DNA of 64,000 nucleotides from Sipunculus nudus. Its lineage: Eukaryota; Annelida; Sipuncula; Golfingiida; Sipunculidae. Of the stretch, positions 1-13,900 are shown piece after piece. Position 1 is the stretch's first letter, and every line of letters begins with the position of its first letter. A program made the translations under genes and the position numbers. Location: NCBI GenBank assembly GCA_026874595.1, contig CM049307.1, positions 42,604,362 to 42,668,361 of the forward strand, given 5' to 3'. Below the pieces are notes generated by a model. That model saw only the letters and a list, made by a program, of their open reading frames with translations, did no database searches and was not told the origin of the DNA.

Positions 1-1333
1 CCAAAACCAAAAGTGGCGTCATAGCCGTGACGTCATTGCTGCACTGCACCCAAAATAATGTAATGACGTGATGAATACATCCAAAATAACCCGAATTTAA
101 TCAAACTAGGAAGATGCTTGGGGAAAAATCCCTTAACCCCATGACCCATCCTTAAATCATTGAAATTCAATTGTTACCTTTACAGACAAACGGACGGATA
201 GCGGCGATCACATAGCCTGTTGGCAGAGAGCCAGAGATAACCATCTATTTTCATAATATGTGAAAAGTATATAATGTGAAATACCTAATATATAATGGAA
301 AAGCATATTGGTTCCAATACACATAAATCTAATATCTCTTCCAGGAAAAGTTCTCTATAGTTGTACAGACACATCTATGAAGTAAGCTCATACACATTGC
401 GTCTTGCTGTCCTTTTTTATTTCACCAAAAATCCTTGCATGCGAGTCGGCCCAGTTATTACCTTTTCTGCAGGGTTAAAAACACAAAAATTGGCATGTGA
501 TAGTTAAGAGTATAGACACACGTAATATTTACAGGCATGTTGCAGATCGGAATGCAATTAGGGGCGCAGTATAAAAGTGAAAAAACACGTACTGTTTGAC
601 AAAGATCAGAATGTTTAGTTCATCGCTTATATTTGTAGCGTGTGCGAGGTGCAACGAAGTGAAAATCTCTAGTGTCCCGCACTTATTAGGCCACTCTCTG
701 TGCTTTACAAAAACAGAATGGTATGCCATGTATTTTCATGAAAGAATTAAAAACATATACTTGAAAGTCTTTATGTCGAAGATAAGGGACTTTGTCACAA
801 CGGGCAGGTCACCTATGAAATATATATATATATATATAGGCCCACTGTAGCAATTTCATGAAAAGAAAATAAATGATAAGAGTTGGGAGTAGGCCAGGGA
901 GGAGATTCTTGGAATGGTATATAGAGACAATAATAATTTTTAAAGGTTCATTAGAGTTATCAAACCTTGCCATGGATTTATATTCTCTGATTGGGATGAT
1001 GTTTAAAAAAAGTAAAAGAAAATCAGCAAAATCCTGACCACACGCAGGATTTAATTGGTGTTTCACAAATACAGCTCCCAAAGAAGAAGGGAACTGCAAA
1101 AACTAGAGGATAATAAAAGACAATATATACAATACTCATGGTAAACTGCACTAATGGACAAATAAAACTATATACAAGCTCTATATAAAAATAGGTTTTA
1201 TATAAAAAATTCATATTGAAAGGTTGTATAACCGCTTTGTGATTTAATTCCGCCAATGTAAAAATAAAATATAGGAGATGTAGAACAGCTATTGGGATTT
1301 GGGGCATAAAAAAAAACAAAAGGTGAACTTGAA

Positions 1334-1340
<7 letters not shown>

Positions 1341-1383
<43 letters not shown>
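1341..1383. repeat. (AT)n microsatellite
   Basis: About 21 AT units. Similar shorter tracts occur at 821-838. Confidence 0.9.
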
Positions 1384-1386
<3 letters not shown>

Positions 1387-1599
1387 GTGACAGCTCGTGT
1401 GAGCTGTGGTGTTTGACAGGTGTAACAGAAATGCTGGTGCTCTAAATATTTCTCTTGGTTATTTGTACTTGACATATAGGACATTCATGCAATATGGATA
1501 ATAATGAATCCGAAGAAGTGTGTATTTATTCCTTTGCTGAGATGCAAACATTCTCCACCAACGTCTTTTTTTTCTTGTACACGTATTCAGATGTCGTGC

Positions 1600-1600
<1 letters not shown>

Positions 1601-1663
<63 letters not shown>
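1601..1663. repeat. (TA)n(TG)n compound microsatellite
   Basis: About 15 TA units are followed directly by about 16 TG units. Confidence 0.9.
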
Positions 1664-1664
<1 letters not shown>

Positions 1665-2149
1665 ATAAATGTCTTGCATTTGTATTTCTTTACAAGTTAT
1701 TTACAAGCGTTTCGGTTATTATTTCACAATTAGAATATGTACACATTATATACAGTCGACAAGGGACTATACGTGCACGTATCCACCGAATCTTAGCCCG
1801 GGTATAGATAATATGGAGCATGGAGTGTATATATATACACACTAACATGAGAGTCCTATAAATGTCTGACATCAGAGATGCCATATAGTATGTCAATACG
1901 CACAGAGGGAATAGGACACACAAAAAAATAGTGACTTGCGCCCCCATTCGTGCATGTGTATGAGATAAAGGTATCGAAGACCTTTGGACATGCAAAAAAT
2001 CACTTCTGATATATTTGGGATTTTCGCTCAAAACAGACGCACATACAGATGAATGTCACAAGAAGAACGATGTAGGTAGCGATTGTCCATCTTTGTTGGA
2101 CAATAGTTTACATGTGACTATATATAACGATTTATTGTTTCTAAAAATT

Positions 2150-2268
2150 CCGTAAAGCGGTTCCGGAGGAGTTTCCCAAAAAAGAACCGAGGTCGGCGGC
2201 GGATCAATGCTGAAAACAAAAGAGTATTCGCGAAACTTCGCTTCGGCTGATACAATAAATTGCTCAAG
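2150..2268 (+). repeat. Diverged 3' end of a family A-like element
   Basis: GGTCGGCGGCGGATCAA followed by a stem GTATTCGC...GGCTGATAC (about 2234-2263) resembles the terminal segment of the 6.7-kb element. The rest of the element is not recognisable. Confidence 0.35.
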
Positions 2269-2269
2269 G

Positions 2270-3176
2270 TAATCAAAAAATTTTACAGTTTCAGCTAAGC
2301 AAGTATTGCAGATCTGTGATTTCTTCAAGCAGAAGGGCATGATTAAAAATTGTAGATAGTAATGCTGACATTATGCGTGGTAATAACAAGTTATTTTAGA
2401 GGAATATAAGTTTTTTTATAGATAATAAAAGTAAAAGTGCTGGTCGGAATTCCCGGAACTCCCACCTGGCCGCACTCTTGTTAGTTAGGTCCACTGATAA
2501 GCTCTGATCTTTCTTCTGGTGTGATGGTTTAATAGCCACGCTATACCCCGTGCCCACCCCTGCTCCTATAACGGTTATAGGCTGTAAGGCGGGGGCAGGT
2601 CTGAGTCATTTGTTGAACTACTGTAAACATGGCTGCGGCCCATGTGTTTCGAAACTCAACTCAGCTTACCAGACTGTCTGAGAAAGTTGTAATAAACACA
2701 AACAGAACACCGGACACCAATATCCCGGTCACTGGAAGATTCATTTATCAGCAAATAAAAAGAAAGGGTTACCAATCAACCCCTTGAAACTGTTGTTTAT
2801 CAGTCTGGGCCACAAATATCTTATTTATTTATATCCGTAAAATATATCACGCACATGACACGTATACATTTTTTAAAACATACTTTTATTTTATCATTGA
2901 TAGCTCCCTGCATTGGTCTTAATGTATCGAGTATAGATTAATATTTTTTATTTTCATATCAATTACATTTACCAACTATTATTAATTTATTTATTCTAAA
3001 CAGTCAAAACGTTTTCTTTATATATATCAACATTTATGTCTTTCCCCGTATCCTGTTAAATTCGGTTGAAAAGGATTTTACTTTGTCATATACTCTATAG
3101 TGTAGTCGTCCGAGGTTCTGTATCTCTGATTTATTTCTCGGGTTTTGAAATCTGAAAGAGTAAACCAGCTCTATGG

Positions 3177-3257
<81 letters not shown>

Positions 3258-6150
3258 GACACACTCGTAACAGCAACCGAAGTAACAAAACCAATTAAGG
3301 AACAGTATTCACCAAAAGACTAATAAATACGAGAATGTTTAAGAAAAATTGTTACATTAAAAAAAATAACAACAAGTGTTTGCAAATATTATAAGTTATT
3401 GACCGGTCTCTTCCGTATTGCCCTAAGGGCCTCGAGCTGAGCCTCAGGCCAATACTTATATTTTTATTATACACCCACAAATGTTATCAACACAACTTAC
3501 CGTGTATAATTACTTTATTTTCACAAAATACTCAAGTAAAATAATTTAAAAGCGTACTGGGGGTCCTACTTTGTCAGTTTCATTCAAGGGCCGTGCGTCA
3601 CAGACATAGTGACTTCATAAACCACTTGGTGCTTGCTGCTTCGTGCACAGTAACGTCACACTAATGCATGTCGATTTCATTCTGGGGTGTTGCGTCTTTT
3701 AGTAAAGTAAATGTACCTATCAGACTTTGTCACAGAAAATTTTGCATGTAACAGGTGTATGGGTACTAACCCGAACCATTGAAAGACAGCAATCATCTTG
3801 CCTGTTACAGAAGTACCCTAACACTAACACTTGAAAGACAGCAAGTCATCACACTTCATCAATGTAAGGCAAAATTGAACCTCGGATAATAAAATGCGTG
3901 GCCGGCTAATAAAAAAAATCAAGGTTAAAGATATCTTTTAGTGAATTTGCTGTAGATTCGAATGTTGTTTATTAAAACACCTTAAATCTTGTATGAGTGA
4001 TACAGGTTGTCTGGTAAAAGGAAGCCTCCAGTTTACCGTTCCCCCCCCACAGTTTCAATAAGTCTGGGCAACCAGATACATTTTCTCGTATATCTCCCTA
4101 GAGTTAACCCTGGAGTTCAGCTTGACTAACGGTACCTGTAGGGCTGACTGACATTTCCTCATTGTTCTAAACATATTTATATAAGAAGGGACTTATTCAC
4201 AGAGCCACATTACCTAAGAATACTCACAATAAGCATTTAATTTATGTGTAAACGACTTTCAGATTAGGGTTGAAAGAAAATAATTTTAGTCTCACTTCGT
4301 TCAACACAGTGCCGAATTTATAGGCAAACGGAGGCGCTGAATTATATAAGACCCATATATGTCACGGATTACAGAGTTTTAAACTCTTTTTTTTATCTAA
4401 GCAATGTCAGTAAAATATTTATAAAAATATATAATCAATTAAGGAGAGACTGTTCATACATTGTTCACCCTCTGTTAATTTAACGACAGTATGGTAATAA
4501 CAATATCGTTAACATAGAATATTCATATATAGCCATGCATTGCTCCGGTCTATATACAAAGTCATCACAGTGACTTTTTCTTCCAAGCATTCTTCGAAGC
4601 AACTTTATCAATGGTTTTATCAAAATCTGTATCACGAACGTTACCATGCTTTAACTGTTTTGGCCTTGTTTATACTGCTACAAAGTAAATTAACATTTTT
4701 ATTTTTAAGCAGGATGCCGAGGGCCCTATATAGATTGTGAGACCCTGCATGCATGCATGCATGGCTGCAGCCCGCTGAGCTCATATAATATATAAATCCG
4801 GTGCTGGCAACTCTCTAGAAAAGGAGTATAAAAAATTCCATATAAAAATAACAAGGCCATATATATGCAGCTGAAATTATCTCCTTTTTAACATTAAATA
4901 ATTAAGTTTTTTTATTTATTTTTTTTTTTTTTTGGGGGGGGGGGACTAAGATAAATGGAATTATTAATAATTGATTAACAATAGGACAATCTTTTGGGCC
5001 TAAGTATCGTGAAAGTACCTTGATTCAATTTTACCTTTAAAGTCTGTATAAAAATAAAATTTTAACCAAATGATATGCATACATATATGTACATGTTTTC
5101 AATTTTGAGCCTCCATAATAAGTTCTATTTGATCTGCATGATGCATATGAATGACAATGGAGACAATTAATGTTACAATGAAGCTTGAGATTCCCGTACC
5201 TGTCCACCAGTGGTAAATGCACATACATGCTTACCCTGGTGTTTAATGCCAATTTTATAAATAAACAGCTTTAGAGGGCCTAGCATAAGAAGACTGAAGA
5301 TAGTGGCCTATTGATGGCGCTCAAGCTGAAAAATAACTCATATGCGTGAAAAATCACTCATATAATTTTGTAACTGGTGTTTCTTTGTAGGCCTATCCAT
5401 CAGCGTATATTTGCATGGGTGAAAATCGAAACAGGGTAAACGATATTCATGCACCGGGCCTTCGTGAATTCAGGGATTCGGGATAAAATGACGTCACTCC
5501 ACTAGCTTTTTTAGGAAGACCTGCTAGATCCATTGTCTCACTTATATGCGTCTGCCAGTTGCCTAGCTGTTCACGCACATGCATATATGCATACATACAC
5601 GCACATGGAATCATCCATTTTATTCATGCATATACACGCGCGAATTGAAAATGGCTTAACACACGTTTAACGTTACAGGTAATAGGTTGATGCTTAAAAA
5701 CAAACAAACAAACTAACAAACAAAACAAACAAAAAAAAAACCCAGGAAAATGGCGTACACTACATCTTAGTTCTTAGATGATTAAAATTTTCTTGGGAGG
5801 GTCCGCTACAACCTTGTAACGCAAAACAATTTTTTTGGAGGCTGAATGTTCGGTCAAGGGAGGGCCCAAGAACTAAATGAATATATATATATATATTCTT
5901 TGAATAATGTCTAAATGAGATTTTATTGGACTTGAAACACAGGTCACAGATGACTCGGACTCGAAGGTGGACTTGCACCCGAAAGTCAAGGACTAGGGCT
6001 TGGACTCGACTATAAATTTATATATTGCAAATGATATATATTAATTTTCAGAATTAAAGAATTCGGTCCCATTTATGAGTTTAATATGAAATATTATATT
6101 TAAACCTGGTTTAGAATTAACTTATACTGGGAACATTATACCTTATTGTC
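2270..6150. other. Upstream intergenic DNA, nothing recognised
   Basis: AT-rich sequence with one long AT tract (3177-3255), a GCATGCATGCATGCATGG run (about 4745) and a G homopolymer (about 4935). No gene supported. Confidence 0.4.
3177..3255. repeat. Long (AT)n microsatellite
   Basis: About 39 uninterrupted AT units. Confidence 0.92.
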
Positions 6151-6192
6151 TAAAAGATTTTACTCAATTCAAATATATTTGAAATGTGTGAA

Positions 6193-6200
6193 ACAGACGC

Positions 6201-6260
<60 letters not shown>

Positions 6261-6371
6261 CACGTGTATATACACGTATATACCCCACCCGAAGATAAAT
6301 TGACGCAACTTCCAGAAAAAAGTCAATGAAACATTTATGCTATCTGTGTATATATACATATATATACATAA

Positions 6372-6428
<57 letters not shown>
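6193..6428. repeat. Paired (AT)n tracts
   Basis: AT tracts at about 6196-6261 and 6376-6428 flank a short mixed segment. Confidence 0.85.
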
Positions 6429-6429
<1 letters not shown>

Positions 6430-6655
6430 CGCCTGAAAAAAACTTAAATCAGCCTCTGTATCACACACCCCGTCAACAATTTCTCGATCCAACCGAATTT
6501 ACCAGGTTACAGTATATATATGCACTGTCGTTTGAATCCCTATTTCAGAAGAAAATGGGAAGAAACCGTACATATTACGCCTCTATAGTGATACATAGTA
6601 CGAAGTACCCATATAGTGCACAGTTTCGTCCATCTCTTGCTAAAAACACAACCGC

Positions 6656-7529
6656 AACTAGAATACGGGTAGTCGACAAGCGACTACGTTTATCCGCCCA
6701 AATCAGAGTTGGACGGGTGAAGTGAGGCATGGATTGAGTGGCATGGGGAAATAGAGTGAGGTGTGTTGCATGTTGTATGTAGGTTGTGCCACCTACCACA
6801 AAATCCAGAAAGCTGTCCAAGTTGTATACATATGCAAAAAGTCAAACCACTACTTATATATAAGTGATTTTATCCAATGGAAGACAAACAGACGGACGTT
6901 GTGCAAAAATGGTTGCAGGTGGCGTCACCAGTTTTGCCTATTTGCGTTTGATAAAGAGCAATGTGAGATCTATATACATGCAAAATTTTGGCCGAATCTG
7001 TCAAACGGTTCCCGATATATGAACCTGTAGGTCTGCAGCGTAAACGTGAATATAGGTGGCGCCACCTGTCATAAAATCAAGAAAGCTATCCAAGATGTAT
7101 AAACCAGCAAAATTTTAGGCATATAAGTCTAACCACTGCCGAGATATGAGTGACTTTATCCCACGGCAGACAAACAGATGGACGCTGTGCAAAAATGGTT
7201 GCAGGTGGCACCACCATTTTTTATGTATGTTATAAATCTATCCAGGGGCTACATTTGTGCAAATTTTTTTCCTGATCTTTCAAACGGTTCCCGAGATATG
7301 TGGGTTAATGTATCAAAACAGACGCACAGATAGACGCACTGGAGAGAGGAAAAGTCAGAGGTCAACGCAAATTATTTTGGCACCAGTTCGCATGTGACCC
7401 GATAATCGTGTAAAGTTTCGGAAAAATCTGTCCAATGGTCCCAGAGTTCTATTCCGGAAACGAACGCGGCGGCGGCGAAACCCGGTCAAAACACAGTATC
7501 CGCAAAACTTTGTTTTGGCGGATACAAAT
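6656..7529 (+). mobile_element. Hairpin-terminated HINE-like element, family A copy 1
   Basis: It starts AACTAGAATACGGGTAG and ends with a hairpin at 7496-7525 (stem GTATCCGC...GCGGATAC, inner CAAAAC-TTT-GTTTTG). Near the 5' end ATCCGCCCAAA (about 6692) is an inverted copy of part of the hairpin stem. The core holds about three diverged ~280-bp monomers containing AGGTGGCGCCACCT. Subterminal inverted repeat, 3' hairpin and tandem core are the pattern of non-autonomous Helentron-type (HINE) rolling-circle elements and the molluscan pearl-like repeats. No Rep/helicase is present. Confidence 0.6.
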
Positions 7530-7588
7530 AGCTAATAGGGATTCGAGCGACTGTGATATATACTAAGAACAGTTAGTTATGAATACGA

Positions 7589-7795
7589 CTACAAGATGGC
7601 AGCACCGGTGGTGAGGCCGCCATATTACTTGCCCCAGTGCGCACGACGTGGCTGTCGTGGATTCGCTTCCGTTCCCCACAATAACAAACGCACGTGGGGT
7701 CCTCCCCTTGGTCAAATTTACGGATTGTGACTTGAGCGAAGCACACATCATCTCATTTCTAGGGGCGTTGTCACAGCGGCACATCATCCAGCAAC
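7589..7795 (+). promoter_or_regulatory. MZB1: MZB1 5' flanking / promoter region
   Basis: This GC-richer segment lies directly upstream of the MZB1 start codon, between AT-rich repeats and the CDS. Visible elements are CAAGATGGC (about 7593, YY1-like), GCCGCCAT, GACGTGGC (7645-7652, resembling the unfolded-protein-response element core bound by XBP1/ATF6) and CACGTGG (about 7692). No TATA box is evident. The transcription start cannot be placed from sequence alone. The promoter role is inferred from position and motif content. Confidence 0.45.
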
Positions 7796-7996
7796 ATGGC
7801 CTGCACAAAGATGTCTCTGACTGCTGTTGTATTGTTCTGTGCGGTGTGTCTGAGTCAAGCTAAAGTTGAGCAGGCTGAGGATGGAATGTCCGGTAAAATA
7901 TCCTTCTCAACGCCAGATTTAAATGACGAGGAACAGCATAGTCTGTTCATGCCGGACCAGCTCAAGTGTGACGCGTGTAGAGCTATAGCTTTTCAA
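7796..7996 (+). CDS. MZB1: MZB1 exon 1 (signal peptide and CDAC motif)
   Basis: This exon has 67 codons and ends in phase 0 at CAA|gtaagt. It encodes the signal peptide, the D-E-E/MPDQLKCDACRAIAFQ block that aligns with the vertebrate MZB1 N-terminus, and the first two conserved cysteines. Confidence 0.92.
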
Positions 7997-10900
7997 GTAA
8001 GTTCACAGGTTTTGTAATACTATTCATAGACTAGTACAACAAAATATATGTGGTGCACATTTTGTTTGTTAACACTAGAAATGTGTCTTTTACATCGACA
8101 TTCATTTTTTGCAAATTGTCATCTATGGCTATAAATGAGTTACTGTAATAGAAAAGTTCATGTAAAATGAAGCATACAAGGTCTCATCCTTGAAAGTTCT
8201 GGGCCCAAGTGACACTCTTGCTTGGAACAAAGGATGGAGAATAATAATGATAAATATAATTTTTATCCCCCTTTATTTGTTGTAATTTGTATACATTCCG
8301 TTAATACATTGATAAGTATAAAGCTGTCTGAGACTGACAAGCAGTCTGGATCACCAGATCCAGAATGTTAACAGGAGCAAGATCACCAGATGGAGAATGC
8401 TAACAGGAGCCGGATCACCAGATCCAAAATGTTAAGAGGAATATCTGATCTACAGGTCCAGAATATTAACAGAAGCCAGATCACCAGATCCAGAATGTTC
8501 AGGGGAATCTGATCACCAGATCCAGAATGTTTACAGGAGCCGGATCACCAGATCCAGAATGTTAACACCATCCTTTTCACCAGATCCAAAATGTTAACAG
8601 GAATCTGACAAGAATGTTGATTAACAGAATCGTGATCACAAGATCCAAAATGTGAACAGGATCCAGATCACCAGATCCTGAATGCTAATACATTCCTGAT
8701 CCTGATCACCAGATTCAGAATGTTAACACGGTCCTTTTTACCAGATCCATATGTTAACAGGATCCAAGTTACTAGATCAGGATAACATGATCTTTTTCAC
8801 CAGATCCAGGATCTTAACCGGATCCAGATCACCATATCCAGATTGTTAGGTATGAATTTAAAATTAATAACAATATTGTAAAAAATCTAGAAATATTATC
8901 CACAGCAAAATATCAACCAGCATATTATGACCTTATAAGCCTAGATGAACATCTTAATTTTTTAACGGTCCAGTCCTCCTTAAAACTGCCTACAGAATAC
9001 CGGCACCCCAATCAAACATTTCAGCAGATGTTAGACCAACTACTTTTGAAACTTGTATTTCTGATTTTAAATTAACCTTAAAGTCTGTAGTGTGTATTTA
9101 TTTATCAACATGAGGCACAGATACACATTATTCAGTAATGATCATAAATAAATGGTTATCCTTGTTTATTCAAACATAGCAGGAATAATGTCAACTTCGG
9201 TATTTGCGGCTCTTGTAAGGTTACACCAGTATGATGAGTGGTGGATAAATATTGTTTAGTGTACATAGCTTTGGTCTCTATAATATATTAAACAGACCAG
9301 GGAGCCAGAAATCATGCATTTATTTAACAACTACCGCATATCGTCAGCAGTTGAGAATCAATCAGATTGGTAAGCTTGAATAATTAATGGAAAAATATTG
9401 ATCATTCACACTACTAGTGCCATGCATATTATGCTTGTCCTGTTGCATGGACATATGATAAACATGAATAATTAAAGGTGAAACTGGAGTGCCCCAGGAC
9501 TTGCTCAGGCAAGTTACCTGTCATCTGGTCTGTGCCTCCCAGCTAATTAACTATAACTGTTACTGGATACAGGGGGGTGGGGGGCACTGAACTATCTGGT
9601 ATTAGTGTAATGACTAGAGACATACATCAGGTGTACTGTACATGTAGTAAAACTACCTGGCCGTGTATAATGTAGACATGGCAACATTAAAGTTCCTTTT
9701 ATTGTTACTCCAGGTAAAATTGTTACATTCAGTCGCTGTGTTTAGTACTGATCTGAAAGTATGTATGTAATGTTGATCTCTTTGGTTATGGTACATGGAA
9801 GTTGGAAAGTAAATGGAAGTAATTAAATATTCACTTTAATTCAGTAGAGTAAGCAAGTGACTGTGTTGGTTATATATACAATAAATTTTATGTATTGGGA
9901 ATCTTTGTCCAAAGTAACAACAGGAATAAAAGATGTATATAAAGATTAAGATATGTCCATATGAATACCACAAATAATTTAAGATCAAACAAACCAGTTT
10001 TAATATTAAATAATGGAATTAATGGCTACAATTATTCTTCATGTACAAATTTGTTCTTTTACTCAGATGAAATGTTTAATATGACTCCCAGTTTTTCTCA
10101 AAATGAATTTTGTGTTTAATAGGGCTGCAGGGAGTACATTTTTGGTACCCGGGTAACACTTGCGAAGTACTCAAGTAAAAATGTGGACTTGGTCTTTAGT
10201 ACCTGTGCATGTGTACATGCATATCTGAATATCACTGCCAACCTACTTGCAGTCTATATTTATCCATTACCTTAGGGTTTTAAACCTGTGCCAATAAATT
10301 TAACAGAGGCCTGTTATGACTTTTTTTTTGCTTGCCGGAAATCTTCGATTTTGGCAAGCATGTTGGTCAGTTGCGTATGTCTGTTTGTCACGATATTTGT
10401 TGCTTGCCGGAAATCTTCGATTTCGGCAAGCATGTTCGTCAGTTGCGTATGTCTGTTTGTTGCTTGCCGGAATCAGAGATTTCGACAAGTATGTTGATCA
10501 GTTCCGTTTGTTTGTTTGTCTGTATGTCCCCGCTCTACAGGCCACAATTTTGCACCAATCGTCCTGAAACTTATAGATAGAGTGTATAATCGGTTCTTCT
10601 CGGAGCCTATTGTTTTTGGTCATGATCGGTCAAGGGTCAAGGTCAGGGTCACCAAAAAGCTCAAAAACGGTTTTTTCTTCATACCTTCGTCAAAAATAGC
10701 CGTAGGCACTTAATCTGTAGCCCGTTTTATTTGCCACTGCATGGCCACTTCCAACACTGCAAAATTGCCTCATTTCGCTGTTACCATGGTTACGCAATTT
10801 TGGGGAGAAATCATGGAATTTCGTGATATTTTTCAAATTTGCAGCAATTTTACTGATTCTGAGATAGTTTATGTAACATAAGAATATCTCGAAACGGGTT

Positions 10901-13900
10901 TTTCAGATTTTGGAAATGGCCGCCAGGGGGCGTTGCAGATGAAAAAACATGAAAATTTGTTTTGGTGCTATACCTCCAGCACTATTTAACATTGGGCCAT
11001 TTCCATCACAGCACCTTAAACTAGGGTCCATGGGCTTATTTTTGCGCATAGGTGCCAAAATGCGCTATTGCCAGATTTCTCTATTTTTGGGGTAAAACCT
11101 TTGAATTTTGAAAATATGCAGTTTTCAGCTTCTAACTCTGTCAGTTTTTATGCTAGAGAGGTCAAAATTTTTGCATCTTGTAGCCCTTGGTGAGTTCTCG
11201 GTGATCCAACCAAAAATCTTGCAAAATCTCGCACCGCTTCTCGTCGAATGAGATTTCGCGATTTCACGGTGACATGCCCTATAGGCCACAGATATGCAGG
11301 CATCCGTTTGAAACTGATACATGTTACGTCATACACTGATATCTCGAAAGCAATTGTTCAGTTTCTGGAAAATTACCGCTAGGGGGCGCTGCACTGCAAC
11401 CCCGTACCTACTATCATTGTTTAACCATATCTCCAAAACTACACATTTCAGGTACATAAACTGCACACCATATGAATTGGAGTTTCATGGCCTTTCTGCC
11501 CATGACCTCTTTTGTTTAATCATACACGGTCCCCCCAAATTTTAGCAACTTTGTAAAAATTAAAACCCGCATGCACAAATACATATGCCATCACGCATGC
11601 ATGCACGCGTTTTAGTATGAAAGACAGACACGCTTTCCCGTGACTGCAAAAATTATTGCGTTCGCCGTATAAAATAAGTGACCACAGGCACTCTTTGCAG
11701 GCCGGTTTGCCATTTCTGTCGCGTTATAGTTTATTGCTTGCCGGAATCAGAGATTTCGACAAGTATGTTGATCAGTTCCGTTTGTTTGTTTGTCTGTATG
11801 TCCCCGCTCTACAGGCCACAATTTTGCACCAATCGTCCTGAAACTTATAGATAGAGTGTATAATCGGTTCTTCTCGGAGCCTATTGTTTTTGGTCATGAT
11901 CGGTCAAGGGTCAAGGTCAGGGTCACCAAAAAGCTCAAAAACGGTTTTTTCTTCATACCTTCGTCAAAAATAGCCGTAGGCACTTAATCTGTAGCCCGTT
12001 TTATTTGCCACTGCATGGCCACTTCCAACACTGCAAAATTGCCTCATTTCGCTGTTACCATGGTTACGCAATTTTGGGGAGAAATCATGGAATTTCGTGA
12101 TATTTTTCAAATTTGCAGCAATTTTACTGATTCTGAGATAGTTTATGTAACATAAGAATATCTCGAAACGGGTTTTTCAGATTTTGGAAATGGCCGCCAG
12201 GGGGCGTTGCAGATGAAAAAACATGAAAATTTGTTTTGGTGCTATACCTCCAGCACTATTTAACATTGGGCCATTTCCATCACAGCACCTTAAACTAGGG
12301 TCCATGGGCTTATTTTTGCGCATAGGTGCCAAAATGCGCTATTGCCAGATTTCTCTATTTTTGGGGTAAAACCTTTGAATTTTGAAAATATGCAGTTTTC
12401 AGCTTCTAACTCTGTCAGTTTTTATGCTAGAGAGGTCAAAATTTTTGCATCTTGTAGCCCTTGGTGAGTTCTCGGTGATCCAACCAAAAATCTTGCAAAA
12501 TCTCGCACCGCTTCTCGTCGAATGAGATTTCGCGATTTCACGGTGACATGCCCTATAGGCCACAGATATGCAGGCATCCGTTTGAAACTGATACATGTTA
12601 CGTCATACACTGATATCTCGAAAGCAATTGTTCAGTTTCTGGAAAATTACCGCTAGGGGGCGCTGCACTGCAACCCCGTACCTACTATCATTGTTTAACC
12701 ATATCTCCAAAACTACACATTTCAGGTACATAAACTGCACACCATATGAATTGGAGTTTCATGGCCTTTCTGCCCATGACCTCTTTTGTTTAATCATACA
12801 CGGTCCCCCCAAATTTTAGCAACTTTGTAAAAATTAAAACCCGCATGCACAAATACATATGCCATCACGCATGCATGCACGCGTTTTAGTATGAAAGACA
12901 GACACGCTTTCCCGTGACTGCAAAAATTATTGCGTTCGCCGTATAAAATAAGTGACCACAGGCACTCTTTGCAGGCCGGTTTGCCATTTCTGTCGCGTTA
13001 TAGTTTATTGCTTGCCGGAATCAGAGATTTCGACAAGTATGTTGATCAGTTCCGTTTGTTTGTTTGTCTGTATGTCCCCGCTCTACAGGCCACAATTTTG
13101 CACCAATCGTCCTGAAACTTATAGATAGAGTGTATAATCGGTTCTTCTCGGAGCCTATTGTTTTTGGTCATGATCGGTCAAGGGTCAAGGTCAGGGTCAC
13201 CAAAAAGCTCAAAAACGGTTTTTTCTTCATACCTTCGTCAAAAATAGCCGTAGGCACTTAATCTGTAGCCCGTTTTATTTGCCACTGCATGGCCACTTCC
13301 AACACTGCAAAATTGCCTCATTTCGCTGTTACCATGGTTACGCAATTTTGGGGAGAAATCATGGAATTTCGTGATATTTTTCAAATTTGCAGCAATTTTA
13401 CTGATTCTGAGATAGTTTATGTAACATAAGAATATCTCGAAACGGGTTTTTCAGATTTTGGAAATGGCCGCCAGGGGGCGTTGCAGATGAAAAAACATGA
13501 AAATTTGTTTTGGTGCTATACCTCCAGCACTATTTAACATTGGGCCATTTCCATCACAGCACCTTAAACTAGGGTCCATGGGCTTATTTTTGCGCATAGG
13601 TGCCAAAATGCGCTATTGCCAGATTTCTCTATTTTTGGGGTAAAACCTTTGAATTTTGAAAATATGCAGTTTTCAGCTTCTAACTCTGTCAGTTTTTATG
13701 CTAGAGAGGTCAAAATTTTTGCATCTTGTAGCCCTTGGTGAGTTCTCGGTGATCCAACCAAAAATCTTGCAAAATCTCGCACCGCTTCTCGTCGAATGAG
13801 ATTTCGCGATTTCACGGTGACATGCCCTATAGGCCACAGATATGCAGGCATCCGTTTGAAACTGATACATGTTACGTCATACACTGATATCTCGAAAGCA

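Larger units (their letters stand above)
1..2149. other. Upstream intergenic AT-rich DNA
   Basis: Apart from the AT/TG tracts listed, no supported gene. A TGACGTCA (CRE-type) site is at about 28-35. Short open frames arise from AT repeats. Confidence 0.4.

Noticed and set aside
1023-1733. Tyr-Ile-Tyr-Ile and Cys-Val repeat frames
   Set aside because: Translations of AT and TG microsatellites.
7496-7540. Classical Helitron 3' end (hairpin then CTAAT at about 7530)
   Set aside because: The CTAA lies outside the part shared with the 31.6-kb copy, so it is flanking sequence. The Helentron/HINE layout fits better.
8340-8850. CRISPR-like regular repeats
   Set aside because: Units are imperfect and contiguous with no unique spacers, in animal DNA. 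This is a minisatellite.
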